A stretch of 64,000 bases of DNA from Orobanche coerulescens. Its lineage: Eukaryota > Streptophyta > Magnoliopsida > Lamiales > Orobanchaceae. The position numbers and the translations under genes are program-made. Shown piece by piece: positions 54,561-64,000 of this stretch (within the stretch, counting starts at the first letter, position 1; each line of letters begins with the position of its first letter). The notes beneath the pieces are model-generated. The model saw only the letters and a program-made list of their open reading frames with translations. It was not told where the DNA came from and searched no databases. The stretch is from NCBI GenBank assembly GCA_033398695.1, contig CM065816.1:128065358-128129357 (forward strand), written 5' to 3'.

Positions 54561-56693
54561 ATGCAGAGTTCAAGAAAGGGGAGTAGGCGCTTGAAGAAAA
54601 TACATTTAGCATCGGTTGCAATTTCACAACAACAAGGGAATGAATGCATTCGAATTTGTGAAAGAGGGTCGAATCCCTCTCCTGAACGTGTTTATACTGA
54701 AGTTCCTAATGAATATACCTGTGAAGAGCAGTTGGTTGAAGAACAAGAGGCATTGGGAAAGAAAAAAAGAGGCCCAACAAGGTTGAGAGAATTATGCTCA
54801 AATCCTACGGAACTAATAGAGGTGGATTTCAATGAAAGAGGACAGCCTATCGGTGAGCATTCCAAGTGGTTATCTTCATTCTTGGGTGCTTTAGCACGAC
54901 AATTTGTACCGGTCAATATTGATGATTGGAGGAAAGTTCCTAATGAAACAAAGAAAGATTTGTGGACATGTGTTAAGGTAATGATAATATATTTAATTGG
55001 GTTTGAACATAAAAATTAAAGTGTACATGTTCCCGTGTTTGTGATATGATGTTTATGTACAGAGGAGATTCAAGATTGATGACATGCACGAGAAGCTTAT
55101 TATTCAACAAATGGGCACTCGTTGGAGGCAGTCTAAATCGAAGCTGATAGAATCTCTTAGAGATGCATCAAAAATGCGAGATAAAGAGTCAAAATTTGCA
55201 CTCTTAAACCGATAACATATCTCTTGAAGAGTGGAGCACTTTTATCGCGAAAAGTTATCAAATGAATTTGAGGTAAATTCATTTTTATAATTAGTTTATG
55301 TTGTATATTTTTGTTTGTAACATAAGAAATGGCGTAGGTGAAGAGCAAAATGTATAAGGAGATTAGGCGAACAATCATGCCCCACATACAATGAGTCGGA
55401 AGGGGTATGCTCGACTAGAGGATGAAATGGTAACTTTCTATAAATTGATCAATACTCCTTCCATCCCACCTCACGTGATTATTACATATTTTCGCTTTGT
55501 ATTTTAACTTAAATAGTACTTATTCTTTTTAGAGAAAGGAGAATCCGAAAAGCCTCTAAGGAGAGAAGATATTTGGTGTAAAGCACACACTAAAAAGAAT
55601 GGTGAAGTACCAACTCCATTTATTGCCGATTGTATGGTAAGTGACATTTCAACTAAATCATACTTTATTTTTTTACTCCCTCCGCCCAAAATGCCAATCT
55701 TTTATGTCATTATTACGAATGAACTTTGAGTAATTATTTTAGGTTGATTTAACTATCCTTTAAAAATACAAAACTTGTTATTGATATTATAATCAAATCA
55801 ATCCATGTTTATTTCTCAAAGTTCAATTGTAGTAACAATAAAGAAAAATAGAAGATTATTTTGGGATGGAGGGAGTATTTTGCCTAATCTATCATTTAAT
55901 ACTTGTTTGTTTACTAATTTTCAAGAGTAAAATACAAGAGATCACATCCTCTCAAACCTCCCATTTGACATCAATTAATGAGGACGCACTCTCTCAAATA
56001 CTCGGGCCCGAGAGAAATGGAAGAGTTAGAGGGATGGGATTTGGTATTACCCCATCAAAAATGGGTATCCACATGAATAGTTCAAAGAAAGTCCAAGCAC
56101 TTGAGAATCAAGTTTCAGAAATGAATAAAAAAATGGAGAAGTTTGAACATTTAGAAAATGAAATGGCGGAGATGAGACACTTTATGCGTATGCAGGCAAG
56201 TATTTTGTAGTCAAGCACATTGTTTTTAGAGTTATTTATAGTTTTCACTTACATGTTAACTCGTGATTGTTCCTAGGGTTTCGCGTCAAAGGAGAAAGCA
56301 AATTCAAAGATGGCCTCTCCGCATTTGCATAATATTGGTTCAAGGGAAAATTTGAATGGGAAGTCACCCACTCCGTCGTCACATAATGGTAGCTCTAATG
56401 CTCGTGATTGTTATGGTTCAACTTCAAGAGATGCCCGTATAAGTGTCATGTTGATCGCAAATGCAAATTATCGATTGGCGAAAGAAGGTTCTTCTTTGAA
56501 GCTACAATTGCATCCACGGATCCTAATGCTATGGTGCACGGTGTTCCCGTTGGAAATGATGCTTGGAAGGTTTGGGTTCAAGTAGCTTTGGTTCCTAATG
56601 CTGATTTGTGGAGGCCTAACTCAGATATGTCAGTCATCGCGGATGCAGTTGGGAGTACGACCGCATGGCCTAAGGAATTCGTTTCTTTTAATT
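54561..56693 (+). pseudogene. tnpA: CACTA TNPA-like gene (Transposase_24 type, broken)
   Basis: In En/Spm, TNPA binds the subterminal motifs. The N-terminal block has GKKKRGPTRLRELCSNP, VDFNERGQPIGEH and SSFLGALARQFVPVNI, the opening of the Transposase_24 (PF03004) family. After an intron at about 54976-55063, RRFKIDDMHEKLIIQQMG and WRQSKSKLIESLRDA follow. A block with KAHTKKNGEVPTPF at 55566-55632 continues the domain in another frame. LGPERNGRVRGMGFGITPS and a coiled coil (VQALENQVSEMNKKMEKFE) lie at 55980-56205. The C-terminus reads DPNAMVHGVPVGNDAW and DAVGSTTAWPKEFV. Frame changes, stops and a MITE in an intron mark it as a pseudogene. The true start may lie in an upstream exon. Confidence 0.85.
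55676..55875. mobile_element. Stowaway-type MITE (200 bp)
   Basis: The inverted ends CTCCCTCCGCCCAAAAT and ATTTTGGGATGGAGGGAG are flanked by TA on both sides, the Tc1/mariner-type duplication. It lies in an intron position of the TNPA-like gene. A decayed relative with CTCCTTCCATCCCACCTC starts at 55453. Confidence 0.9.
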
Positions 56694-56699
56694 AGTTAA

Positions 56700-57600
56700 G
56701 AATCTTATGTCCTGACTTCTATTTTGGATTTCTATTTTGATGCACAATATGTGTCCTATGTTGGTTTATTGCTAAACATTTAGAACTTGGTATTACTTGT
56801 TTTTTTAAGATGTTTGCCCGACTTATTAACTAACCCCTTTTTAACTCCGCCAATGCAATTGTTGTATATTGCATTGCATTGCCGGCCCCAAGCCGGATAA
56901 AGGAGGAGGGGAAAGGTATGTGAGCATATAAATCAAGGGTCGATTGCATGGTTATAGGTAATTGATATTACACCTTCTTACTTATTATTGTGTTTTAATT
57001 GACCATGCGTAAGTATATATCTCAAATTTTTGGCAGTGTTGAATCATTTACACTTGATTTTAAAGGGAAAGAATGGAAGGGCGTTCTTAAAGAGTGGTTA
57101 ATTTTGTTCAGATTGTTGCCCAATCCTAGGGCTTTCTATGAAGGTCGATTTTTGAGAGATGTTCTCTTTGAGCAGGTTGGTTATATAATTGGCTGCAATT
57201 GCTAGATTTTTAATTTTTTAGTATAATATTGTGAATTTACTGTTCATGTGCTTATTCTTGGTTGTTACTGCTTATTTAGTATAGTCTAGTCATAATATAG
57301 CTTAAATTACCCTAGTTGTTCTTTAGTTGCAATTTTTCTTTTAAAATCACATAATTGCTCAACATGAGTTCTAGCTGAGATTGTTGGTGTTTTCATGCTC
57401 AAATAAGTCCCAGTCATCATGACATTATATAACCTTAAAAATCAAGCTCATGGCTTCTTTAGTAACTCATTTGCTTCTTTGAACCTTGTTTTTGTCCTCA
57501 TTCCCTGAAATGATAATCCATGGTTTGTGTCATAACACAAGGTTTTACTTGCTTCCCTGAAATGATAATCCTCATTCCCCATTGTTTTTGTGTCATAATT
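56700..57600 (+). other. CACTA interior, no clear gene
   Basis: At 56880-56912, CCGGCCCCAAGCCGGATAAA and the following GGAGGAGGGG recall a stretch common in plant LINE-type RT ORFs (about the endonuclease start); this is weak. A 68-codon frame at 56999-57205 is unrecognised. The rest is AT-rich. Confidence 0.4.
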
Positions 57601-57649
57601 GTACTATACTTTCCCTGTCCTCTTAGTTTCATATCTCACTGCTCTGTGT

Positions 57650-58057
57650 CGAGTGGTAGTATGGCAAATGAATCTGGTCCTTACTGGTGTTCATACTGTT
57701 GGGGAATCAAGTACTATTGATGGTAAGGTGTTAGAATACATTAAATCTTTGTTTGGTACTCCCATTACTACTCTTAGGGATATTGATGAATTCACTAAGA
57801 ATATTGATGAAGGCAAATATCCACTTTGGGTCAAGTTGGATAAGGATGTTCAAGTTAAAATAGCGGATGTTATAGCAGCCCTATATGATCATCTCATCAA
57901 ATCGTCTCTTGAGTCTCCTATTGTGGATCCTGTTATTCAAGGAGTTAACATTTCTATTCCTCGTAATGTGGTTGAAAAGGTTAGTTCTCGATTAGAACAT
58001 ACGTTATATGGCTACTTTATTGGGAAGAGAATGGCGTTACCGTTAGGCGTTATATGA
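57650..58057 (+). pseudogene. LINE ORF1 (DUF4283-like) fragment
   Basis: The frame contains VLEYIKSLFGTPITTLRDID, then IPRNVVEKVSSRLEHTLYGYFIGKR followed by a stop. The final piece resembles the start of the DUF4283 domain of plant LINE ORF1 proteins, where TLYGYFIGKRLAFP is common. Only the N-terminal part is present, so it is a truncated copy inside CACTA. Confidence 0.6.
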
Positions 58058-58639
58058 TTTCCCCCCTCCCTCTATGTAACTTTAATATACCTCTATGGCT
58101 CTAAGCTTTCATAATATCCTCCGCCAAAGGTGTGGGGAGTTGTTATTTCATCAAACCGGACTTACTGCATCGTTTAGTCGTCTCTGTTTTTTATGATTTC
58201 CTCCATGTCCATAATTTGATAATAATCTATGTAGTGTGGCTTACACTATATATTTGTATGTCTCTAGGTGTTAAATCATGAGATGGAAGTATCAAGTCAT
58301 CATCCTACTAATCGTAATTCTTGCCCAGGCTATTGATGACCCATCAACAGTTAACTTGTAATATTGGTCGCTTATTTGATCATGAGTCGGATCGTGTACC
58401 AGATCAGATGATTGATGACCCATCAACAGGTCACTTGTAATATTGATTGTTTATGTTGTCTATTATACATTTTTCTGATCTCCTTATTTATTCCTAACCT
58501 TTGGTTAATTCATGTTATGGGGGTTGTTGGTAAAGTGTCTTTGAAGTAGATCTTCTTGTTAAAGATTATCAAAACAAGTCATCAACTATATGGACTGCCA
58601 TATTTGGTGATATCATATTAACAAAGTGATGATATTTCG

Positions 58640-59262
58640 GAGATAAATTTCCTTGAAAAGGAGTGTTGCGGATGAATTAAAAATTGAAGATCTTGGTGTG
58701 CTTAGGTATATCTGTTTCTCAAAGAAAACGTAATGTTAAACTAGGAGATCAGAATACAAGTACATCAGTCGACAAAGGTAGATATCAGGAACTTGTCTGA
58801 ATGGTTTTCTATTTAACTCACGCAAGACTGATGTTTAGCTTTTGTCGGCATGGTAAGCCGGTTTACGCATGCTCCCTACCAAGAAACAAGTTTACGCATG
58901 CTCCATACCAAGTACACCTAGATTCACTATTTAGATTCAAGTATCTATAAGGAAGCCCAGGGAAAGGTTCGTTGTTTTCTTGAAGACGGATGCCGATGGG
59001 GTTGGCTTAGTGACTGATAGAATATCTACATCTTGTTATTGTTGGTCCTATGTTTGGGGAGACTTGGCGACATGGAGAAGCAAAAAAGCAAAATGTGGTG
59101 GCTAAAAAGCAAGACTCGGTACATGACTATCTGCATTCCTTATGTAGTAGCTTCTGGTGAACTGACCACAGATGTTTCATCTAAAAGACAGCCCTCTTTT
59201 CGAGTATATGACTTATAAGGTAGGATCACTTGATGTATACAAACTAGCTTGCGGAAGTTCTA
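58640..59262 (+). pseudogene. Ty1/copia RT-RNase H fragment (decayed)
   Basis: Shifted across frames are LKIEDLGVLRY (end of RT), YQELV, YLTHAR, HAPYQVHLDSLFRFKYL, GSPGKG, DADG and LVTDR followed by WRSKK, and near the end GSLDVYKLACGS. Together they follow the RNase H end of a copia element. Many frame breaks are visible. Confidence 0.75.
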
Positions 59263-59299
59263 AAGATTATCAAATCTTAGTAACCATGATAGCAATTTG

Positions 59300-59392
59300 A
59301 TAGAGGATAAGTGGAAGAAAGTTTGGAAGCTGCAAGTTCCGGAGCGAGTTCGCTGCTTCATTTGGCAAATCCTCCATGATATGGACAGATAT
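59300..59392 (+). pseudogene. LINE zinc-binding (zf-RVT) fragment
   Basis: DKWKKVWKLQVPERVRCFIW and the following QILHDM match the zf-RVT region (PF13966-type) of plant LINEs. It is about 30 residues long. Confidence 0.65.
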
Positions 59393-61000
59393 CCAGCGGA
59401 GGCTCCTGGATCTGCTACTTTCGGTAGGCTTCGATGATTTCGGTAGGCTTCTCGACTACATTTTTTGGTGAAGGGGTTAGAGATTTGGGCTTCTGATTAC
59501 TGACTGGGGCTCGGTTTTCCTGTTAGGATATAAGGCAAAATAGAGGCATTTTATCAAAGATACTCCTTATCTTTCCTCTTCAACTTTTCTGCAATTTATT
59601 TCGTTACGGTTATTTTTTCCACATTACTTCTGATGAAGTAGTTTTTTCCAGGCATTTCTAACTCCCATACGATCAATCACTCACAATGTCTCCCCTCTCT
59701 CTCTCTCTTGACAATTAATGTTAATTGGATCCCAAATTTGTTGCTGGTTGATCTAGAAGCAACTCGGCCGAGGGTGGCCGTGTCGATGGATTCAGTGAGT
59801 TCCTTTTGCCTGGTTTTTTTTTCTCATTTGATGTGTTGGTTGCAGATTATGAGCAAAGATTGCTACACTTCCTGCTTCTAATTTAGCAGTTAAATTTTGG
59901 GGAATCTAAGGTTTTATGTGGAGTTATTTGAACTTATGTTAGGGATTTTAGCTAATCATCAAATCTGCTAATTATTGATACACAAATTGGGTGGATAGTT
60001 TATGAGGTTCTAAGGACATTTATTGTATCGAGTATTGTAGACTCTGATAGGAGTATTCCCAAATTTGTTTCTATTGCACTTTATAATTGAAAAAAATCCT
60101 TCGTAGACATTCACCTACACTAGGCAATGAAAAGTGTGTTCTTTTTCTTATTTAACGTATTGAATTGTAGACCCTGTTAAGAGTATTGTCATTTTTGTTT
60201 CTATTGCATAAACTATTTGGGATAATTGTAGTGTTCATTATTAATATAGTTTTTAAATATACTGTTTGTGTGAATGTTTGGTAATGTGCTGCTTATTCTA
60301 ATCTTTGTTGTGCGATTGTGCTTATAGGATCGATTATACTCCATGCGTTTACTATTAGATGAATTTCTTCTGTTGTATTATGAATTTCTTCTATTGTATT
60401 CCTTGATATTGATAAGCGTGTTAGTATGTTGATTACTGTGATCATTTATTTTTCATTTTTTTGAATTCAGTTTTATGGAATAGAACAATTATATATAGTT
60501 ACTGAATTTCTCACTGCATGTACTATAGAGAGGTGTTTGTGAATAGGGTATAGTGAATTGAAGCTAAATTGGGTGCTTTTGCGAATGCATGTGTGATATA
60601 AATGAAGCTGAGCAATCGGCTAATAGTGACGTGGCTGCTTGTTTGAAGTAATATGATTCTTCTTATGAGCCACAAACTAAAGTAGTATGATTCTTCTTAT
60701 GAGCCACAAACTGAAGTAATATGATTCTTCTTATGAGACATTGCTACACCAATTGTTTTTTTTTTTAATAGAGAATGTGGATACTTCTTATTTTGGAGAA
60801 GCTAAATTCCAACAATGAAACTTTGTTTTACTGTTTATTGTCAACAAGCAACTTTGCTTTGGAACTCATTAATTCCTCTAGACTTGCGCGTGATATTTTA
60901 TGGTGCTGATTTGGATGATTGGTTGAGTGCTAATCTTTTCAACAATTTGGTGGTGGATGGGACTCTGGAATAAACAAGTCCATGATGAGGATTTTTCGTG
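59393..61000. other. CACTA interior without genes, with a 36-bp tandem repeat
   Basis: I see no coding domain. At 60645-60740, TATGATTCTTCTTATGAGCC occurs three times with a period of about 36 bp. A (CT)n run lies at 59694-59708. Confidence 0.65.
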
Positions 61001-61039
61001 CCCTTGCACCTGGCCGTTACCACCGTAGCACACTCGTGA

Positions 61040-61330
61040 ATATGCGCAAACGACTTGTTCGGCAGTGGAAGTTTCTTGGAGGGCTCCTCCGTCCGGTTGG
61101 ATGGTCATTAATACGGATGGCGAAAATTGATCTCGGTTTAGCCGGGTGTGGTGGAGTTTTGCGTGACTCGCAGGTCGTTGGTCAGTGGGTTTGCCAAGCA
61201 CTTGGGTTTTTCATCGGCGTACTTGGCCGAGGTGGGGAGCCGGGAAGGTCGACACTCGCCATCGGCAAAGGAGTAACATCTCTTGAGCCGCAAATGGATT
61301 CGATCGTTATTGTTAATTGCTTGAACAGAA
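61040..61330 (+). pseudogene. LINE-type RNase H fragment
   Basis: VSWRAPPSGWMVINTDGEN in one frame and AGCGGVLRDS in another correspond to the opening of the RVT_3-type RNase H of plant LINEs (W+APP.GW..+NTDG, then GG+LRD). SSAYLAEV follows after a shift. The catalytic opening aspartate is still there, but the domain is split over three frames. Confidence 0.65.
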
Positions 61331-61619
61331 CGAGCACAGAAGCACGGCGGGAGGCAAGATCTTGTGCGAAGAATAAGACGGCTTATTGCGTCCCTCTCCA
61401 ATGTTCGTATCATCCACATCTACCGAGAGGCCAACAAAGTTCTTTGACAAGCTTGCAAATATGGGGTGCCCTCGTAGTCGTTATTTCTTTGTTTATTTTG
61501 CGTGTGCCTGTAGTGATTTATGTTCATGAGGACTTGAAGTGAGTAAGAAGTCCATTGACACACTTTATTGTAGTAGGTGCAATAGGTGAATTTGGGGGTG
61601 GATATTTTTTTTAGAAAAA

Positions 61620-62040
61620 TAACTTTATACAACGTTTATGTAAAACGTTATGAATAATCAAAGACAACGTTTTTACAAACGTTGTGGAAATGGATATTTT
61701 TTTTAGAAAAATAACTTTCTACAACGTTTTACATAAACGTTGTTAATACTAAAAGACAACGTTTTTTCAAACGTTGCGGAATTTATTAACAACCTTTTCA
61801 GAACGTTGTCAATAAGAAAGGACAACGTTTACGTAAACGTTGTTGAAGTTAGTAACAACGTTTTGTAAACGTTGTTAAAGGTTTTTAACAAAAAACGGGA
61901 TCGCTATTACAACAACGTATCCGCAACGTTTAAAAAACGTTGTCATAAAGATGGACCTAAGACAACGTCGGATAATACAACGTTTTACGATACGTTGTCA
62001 AACACTAATTACAACGTTTAAAAAATGTTGTTAAAGACCT
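61620..62040. repeat. CACTA right subterminal repeats
   Basis: About twenty CAACGTTT/AAACGTTG motifs, many as palindromes such as CAACGTTTACGTAAACGTTG, fill this region up to the terminal inverted repeat. A segment containing TGGATATTTTTTTTAGAAAA is duplicated at 61600 and 61690. Confidence 0.88.
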
Positions 62041-64000
62041 TTTTTGTTGTAGTGCGTGGCTAAGGAGGCGGCCGTTGAGCACAGACGCTCGCAGACGGAG
62101 AGTGATCTGGCGGTGAGAGTTTATTGGGAGCGGCATAGTGCCTTTGGCCAGGCCTATGTGGCCTTTGCTGAGATTATGGAGAGGCTGGCCGGTCCGTCTC
62201 CAAGATTCGATTTCCGGGAGTATTCGATCGCTCACCCTTACCAGTTTGCTAAATGGTCGCAGTTTTGGGCTGCGCAGCGATCTCTGTGGTCTCTTGGCCA
62301 AATCAGGAGTTCGGCGACCAGGAAAGACCTGGCCGTCTGGAGGACGAGGTATCATGTTCCTTCAGACATGGATCTATTTGCGCCGGCGGAGAATGAGCGA
62401 GCCGACCAACCCCCGATGGGTATGGTCGCCGTGAACGAGGCGATTATGGAGGCCGGCCTGCGTTTCCCTCTATCTTTTGCTGTCTCCCATCTGCTGGCTG
62501 CTTGGAACGTGGCGCCACTCCAGTTGACGCCGAATGCTTGGCTCCAGATAATTTGCACTCTCACCTTGTTCGGCGGTCACCGCCTGTATCGCCTTCCTTC
62601 GCCGTCGGAGATGAACCACCAGTTCAAACTGACGGATCAGAAAGGGTCGGTCGGAGGCTATCATATTCAAGGCCGATCCGGTCGGGTGATCCTTGGCATC
62701 CCGAACAAGGCGCGGGGCGACCCGGCGAAGTGGTTCTGGGCCGCCGGTGCGTGGAGGGCTTCTGCGAGCGACAATCCTACGGGCGAGCTGGAGATCCCCA
62801 CTAACTTTCGAAAGAGGAATCCCGGTAAGGGTTCAGACTCTCCCTTAGTTCGGATATGTTCTGAACTGATCTAATTTGACTTTGTTTTTGCAGGTTTCCA
62901 TATTCCGGCGATGAAGGAGCTGCCTTTTGATTTCCTGGTCGTCTGGGAACGGATACGAGGCTTGCCGGACGATGATTTGGACGCTAACCGGATCAACAAG
63001 GAGAGTCGTTGGCTATCCGCTCGGCTATTCCGTTTCCCGAGACATCTCTCGGTCTCAGGTACGAATTTCTATGATCTCCATTTGTTGGGCGATCGTCCTG
63101 TTGGAGGAAAGGTCTAACTGTTGCTCGATTTTCTTTATTGTAGAGGTCCGCTTTCCTCGCTTCTTGGATCCTCCGCCGGAGATAGCCATGTCGAATCCTG
63201 GAGTTTTGGGCCATCTCCGCCATAAGAAGTCATCTCGGGCTCCTCCCGTTGCGTTGCCTATTATTCCGGAGGTGGAGCCTCGCGTGGAGCCGATCGTGGC
63301 TGAGGAGGAAGTTCCTGAGGAGGGGCTTCGAACGAACCGCAAACGGCCGAGGTCGAAAGAAACTCCAGTTTCTGCCCCTTCCAGCGAGGTGCCGATCGAC
63401 GTGCCTCCGATCACCGTTGTTCCTCCGGAGAATGAGCCTACTCCCTCCGCGGCTTTCTTACGGGAGATGGCGATCGCCGACGCTGAGACCCCTTGAGGGA
63501 AACCGCACTTCGGTCGCGACCTCGAGAGGGCTGAGAGGTAGACATTGCTTGTTGAGTTGAAACTTGTCATTCATTCGCGTAGGAGATGTACTAACTCCTG
63601 TTGTTTTGATGCAGGGTCCGTAGAACTGACCCAACTTGCCCGCCGATGGTGGTGGATTTCTTAGCGAGCCGATCTCCTCGCCAGGCCTGTGATATCCCTT
63701 TATACGTCAACCGGGCTGTTTCCGCTCTGCCGAAAGCCTGGACGACGGACTTAGATGCGATCGCTCGTCAGCGATCTGGGAGTTCGATGCAGGCTGCTTT
63801 CGCTCTCTCTCTTCAGGCTGCGACAATGGCTGCTCAGGCTGTGCAGGAGTTTGAGGGGCGTCCTTCCACTACTCGCCTGCAGGTGGATCTCGAGGCGACT
63901 CGAAAAGAGAACGCCGAGTTCGCTGACAGGATCGTGGCGATGGAGAAGGACTCCCTGGATGCAGCCAAGCGGGCGAGCCATGAACTTGAGTTGGTGAGAA

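Larger units (their letters stand above)
48401..62054 (+). mobile_element. CACTA (En/Spm-type) DNA transposon, 13.65 kb
   Basis: The ends are CACTACACCAAAAA (48401) and TTTTTGTTGTAGTG (62054), an inverted repeat with one mismatch over 13 bases. CGT is duplicated at 48398-48400 and 62055-62057, the 3-bp duplication of the superfamily. Both subterminal regions are packed with CAACGTTT/AAACGTTG motifs. Inside lie a TNPD-like transposase gene (50104-53770), a TNPA-like gene (54561-56693) and fragments of other elements. Both genes are broken, so the copy is not autonomous. Confidence 0.95.
46561..64000 (-). mobile_element. Element E: Tat-like gypsy element (partial, contains CACTA)
   Basis: The left boundary TGGTGTTGCTACCC is an LTR end (…AACACCA on the minus strand) directly in the D LTR; ATCAA at 46556-46560 is the candidate duplication. 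Next come the 3' LTR and polypurine tract in complement, and then a spliced accessory gene on the opposite, plus, strand. Antisense accessory ORFs between pol and the 3' LTR are described for the Tat lineage of plant Ty3/gypsy elements. Pol would be to the right of the window, so the lineage call is inferred. Confidence 0.7.
48234..64000 (+). pseudogene. Element E: antisense accessory gene, spliced, interrupted by CACTA
   Basis: Exon 1 starts MSGTSSSSGKGTSSAAG at 48234 and is cut at 48400 by the CACTA element. It resumes in frame at 62058, once one CGT copy is discounted. The body (YWERHSAFGQAYVAF, FPLSFAVSHLLAAWNV, LTPNAWLQIICTLTLF) resembles the putative gypsy-type transposon domain (PF04195-like), by recognition. 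Three compact introns fit GT-AG: 62825-62893, 63059-63143 and 63538-63614. Exon 3 is Pro/Glu/Arg-rich (RKRPRSKETP, possible nuclear signal) and contains a TGA at 63494-63496 where the frame otherwise continues. Exon 4 (63615 on) is helical (MQAAFALSLQAATMAAQAV) with a coiled-coil start, and runs off the window. Function in the family is unknown. Confidence 0.72.

Noticed and set aside
56999..57205. 68-codon frame in the CACTA interior
   Set aside because: No family recognised and no supporting splice or promoter context.
60982..61542. 186-codon frame as a complete gene
   Set aside because: Only a short stretch resembles LINE RNase H, and the conserved motif is split over other frames.
62005..62355. 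116-codon minus-strand frame at the CACTA right end
   Set aside because: It also crosses the junction and mirrors the GC-rich accessory gene exon.

Overview
This window is a piece of a large, repeat-rich plant nuclear genome, probably a eudicot. I found no intact host gene in the 64 kb. Almost every base belongs to transposable elements nested inside one another. The plant assignment rests on chromodomain Ty3/gypsy elements, Sirevirus-type Ty1/copia elements primed by initiator Met-tRNA, a CACTA transposon with TNPD/TNPA-type genes, a Stowaway MITE, and GT-AG introns.

Layout on the left (1-34471). F (27079-34471, minus strand) is an old, fully decayed chromodomain gypsy element. Sirevirus C2 (fragments 5095-5130 and 23515-27078, minus strand, gag only) sits in its 3' LTR. 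Gypsy element B (5131-23514, plus strand, 5-bp duplication CAGGT, gag but no pol) sits in the C2 3' LTR. A full-length Sirevirus, C1 (9843-19731, minus strand, duplication TTTTA), sits inside B. A further gypsy element A (1-5094, plus strand, left end outside the window) abuts the C2 fragment, and a 1.7-kb solo LTR (736-2442, duplication TGACG) is lodged in its integrase.

Middle (34472-40023). This is AT-rich, weakly annotatable DNA with a possible spliced gene fragment on the minus strand, tandem duplications and microsatellites. It holds a second solo LTR, G (37198-39449, duplication CGACG), and half of a foldback MITE.

Right (40024-64000). D (40024-46560, minus strand) is a gypsy-type element with 3.4-kb LTRs and no coding capacity, inserted in the MITE. 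E (46561 to the window end) looks like a Tat-lineage gypsy element inserted in the D 5' LTR. Its LTR reads on the minus strand, while a spliced accessory gene reads on the plus strand. A 13.65-kb CACTA element (48401-62054, duplication CGT) interrupts exon 1 of that gene. It carries decayed TNPD and TNPA genes and scraps of copia and LINE sequence.

The most striking pattern is in the promoters. LTR families with clearly different sequences each carry a dense array of a short, CpG-rich palindrome just upstream of the TATA box. The cores differ (ACGGCCGT, GCGTGCGC/GCGTACGC, ACGTACGT, GCGATCGC), but all fit one formula: two CpGs separated by two bases inside a dyad. In C1 the same module appears a second time, inside the element, in front of the accessory ORF. 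In E it lies between two divergent transcription units.
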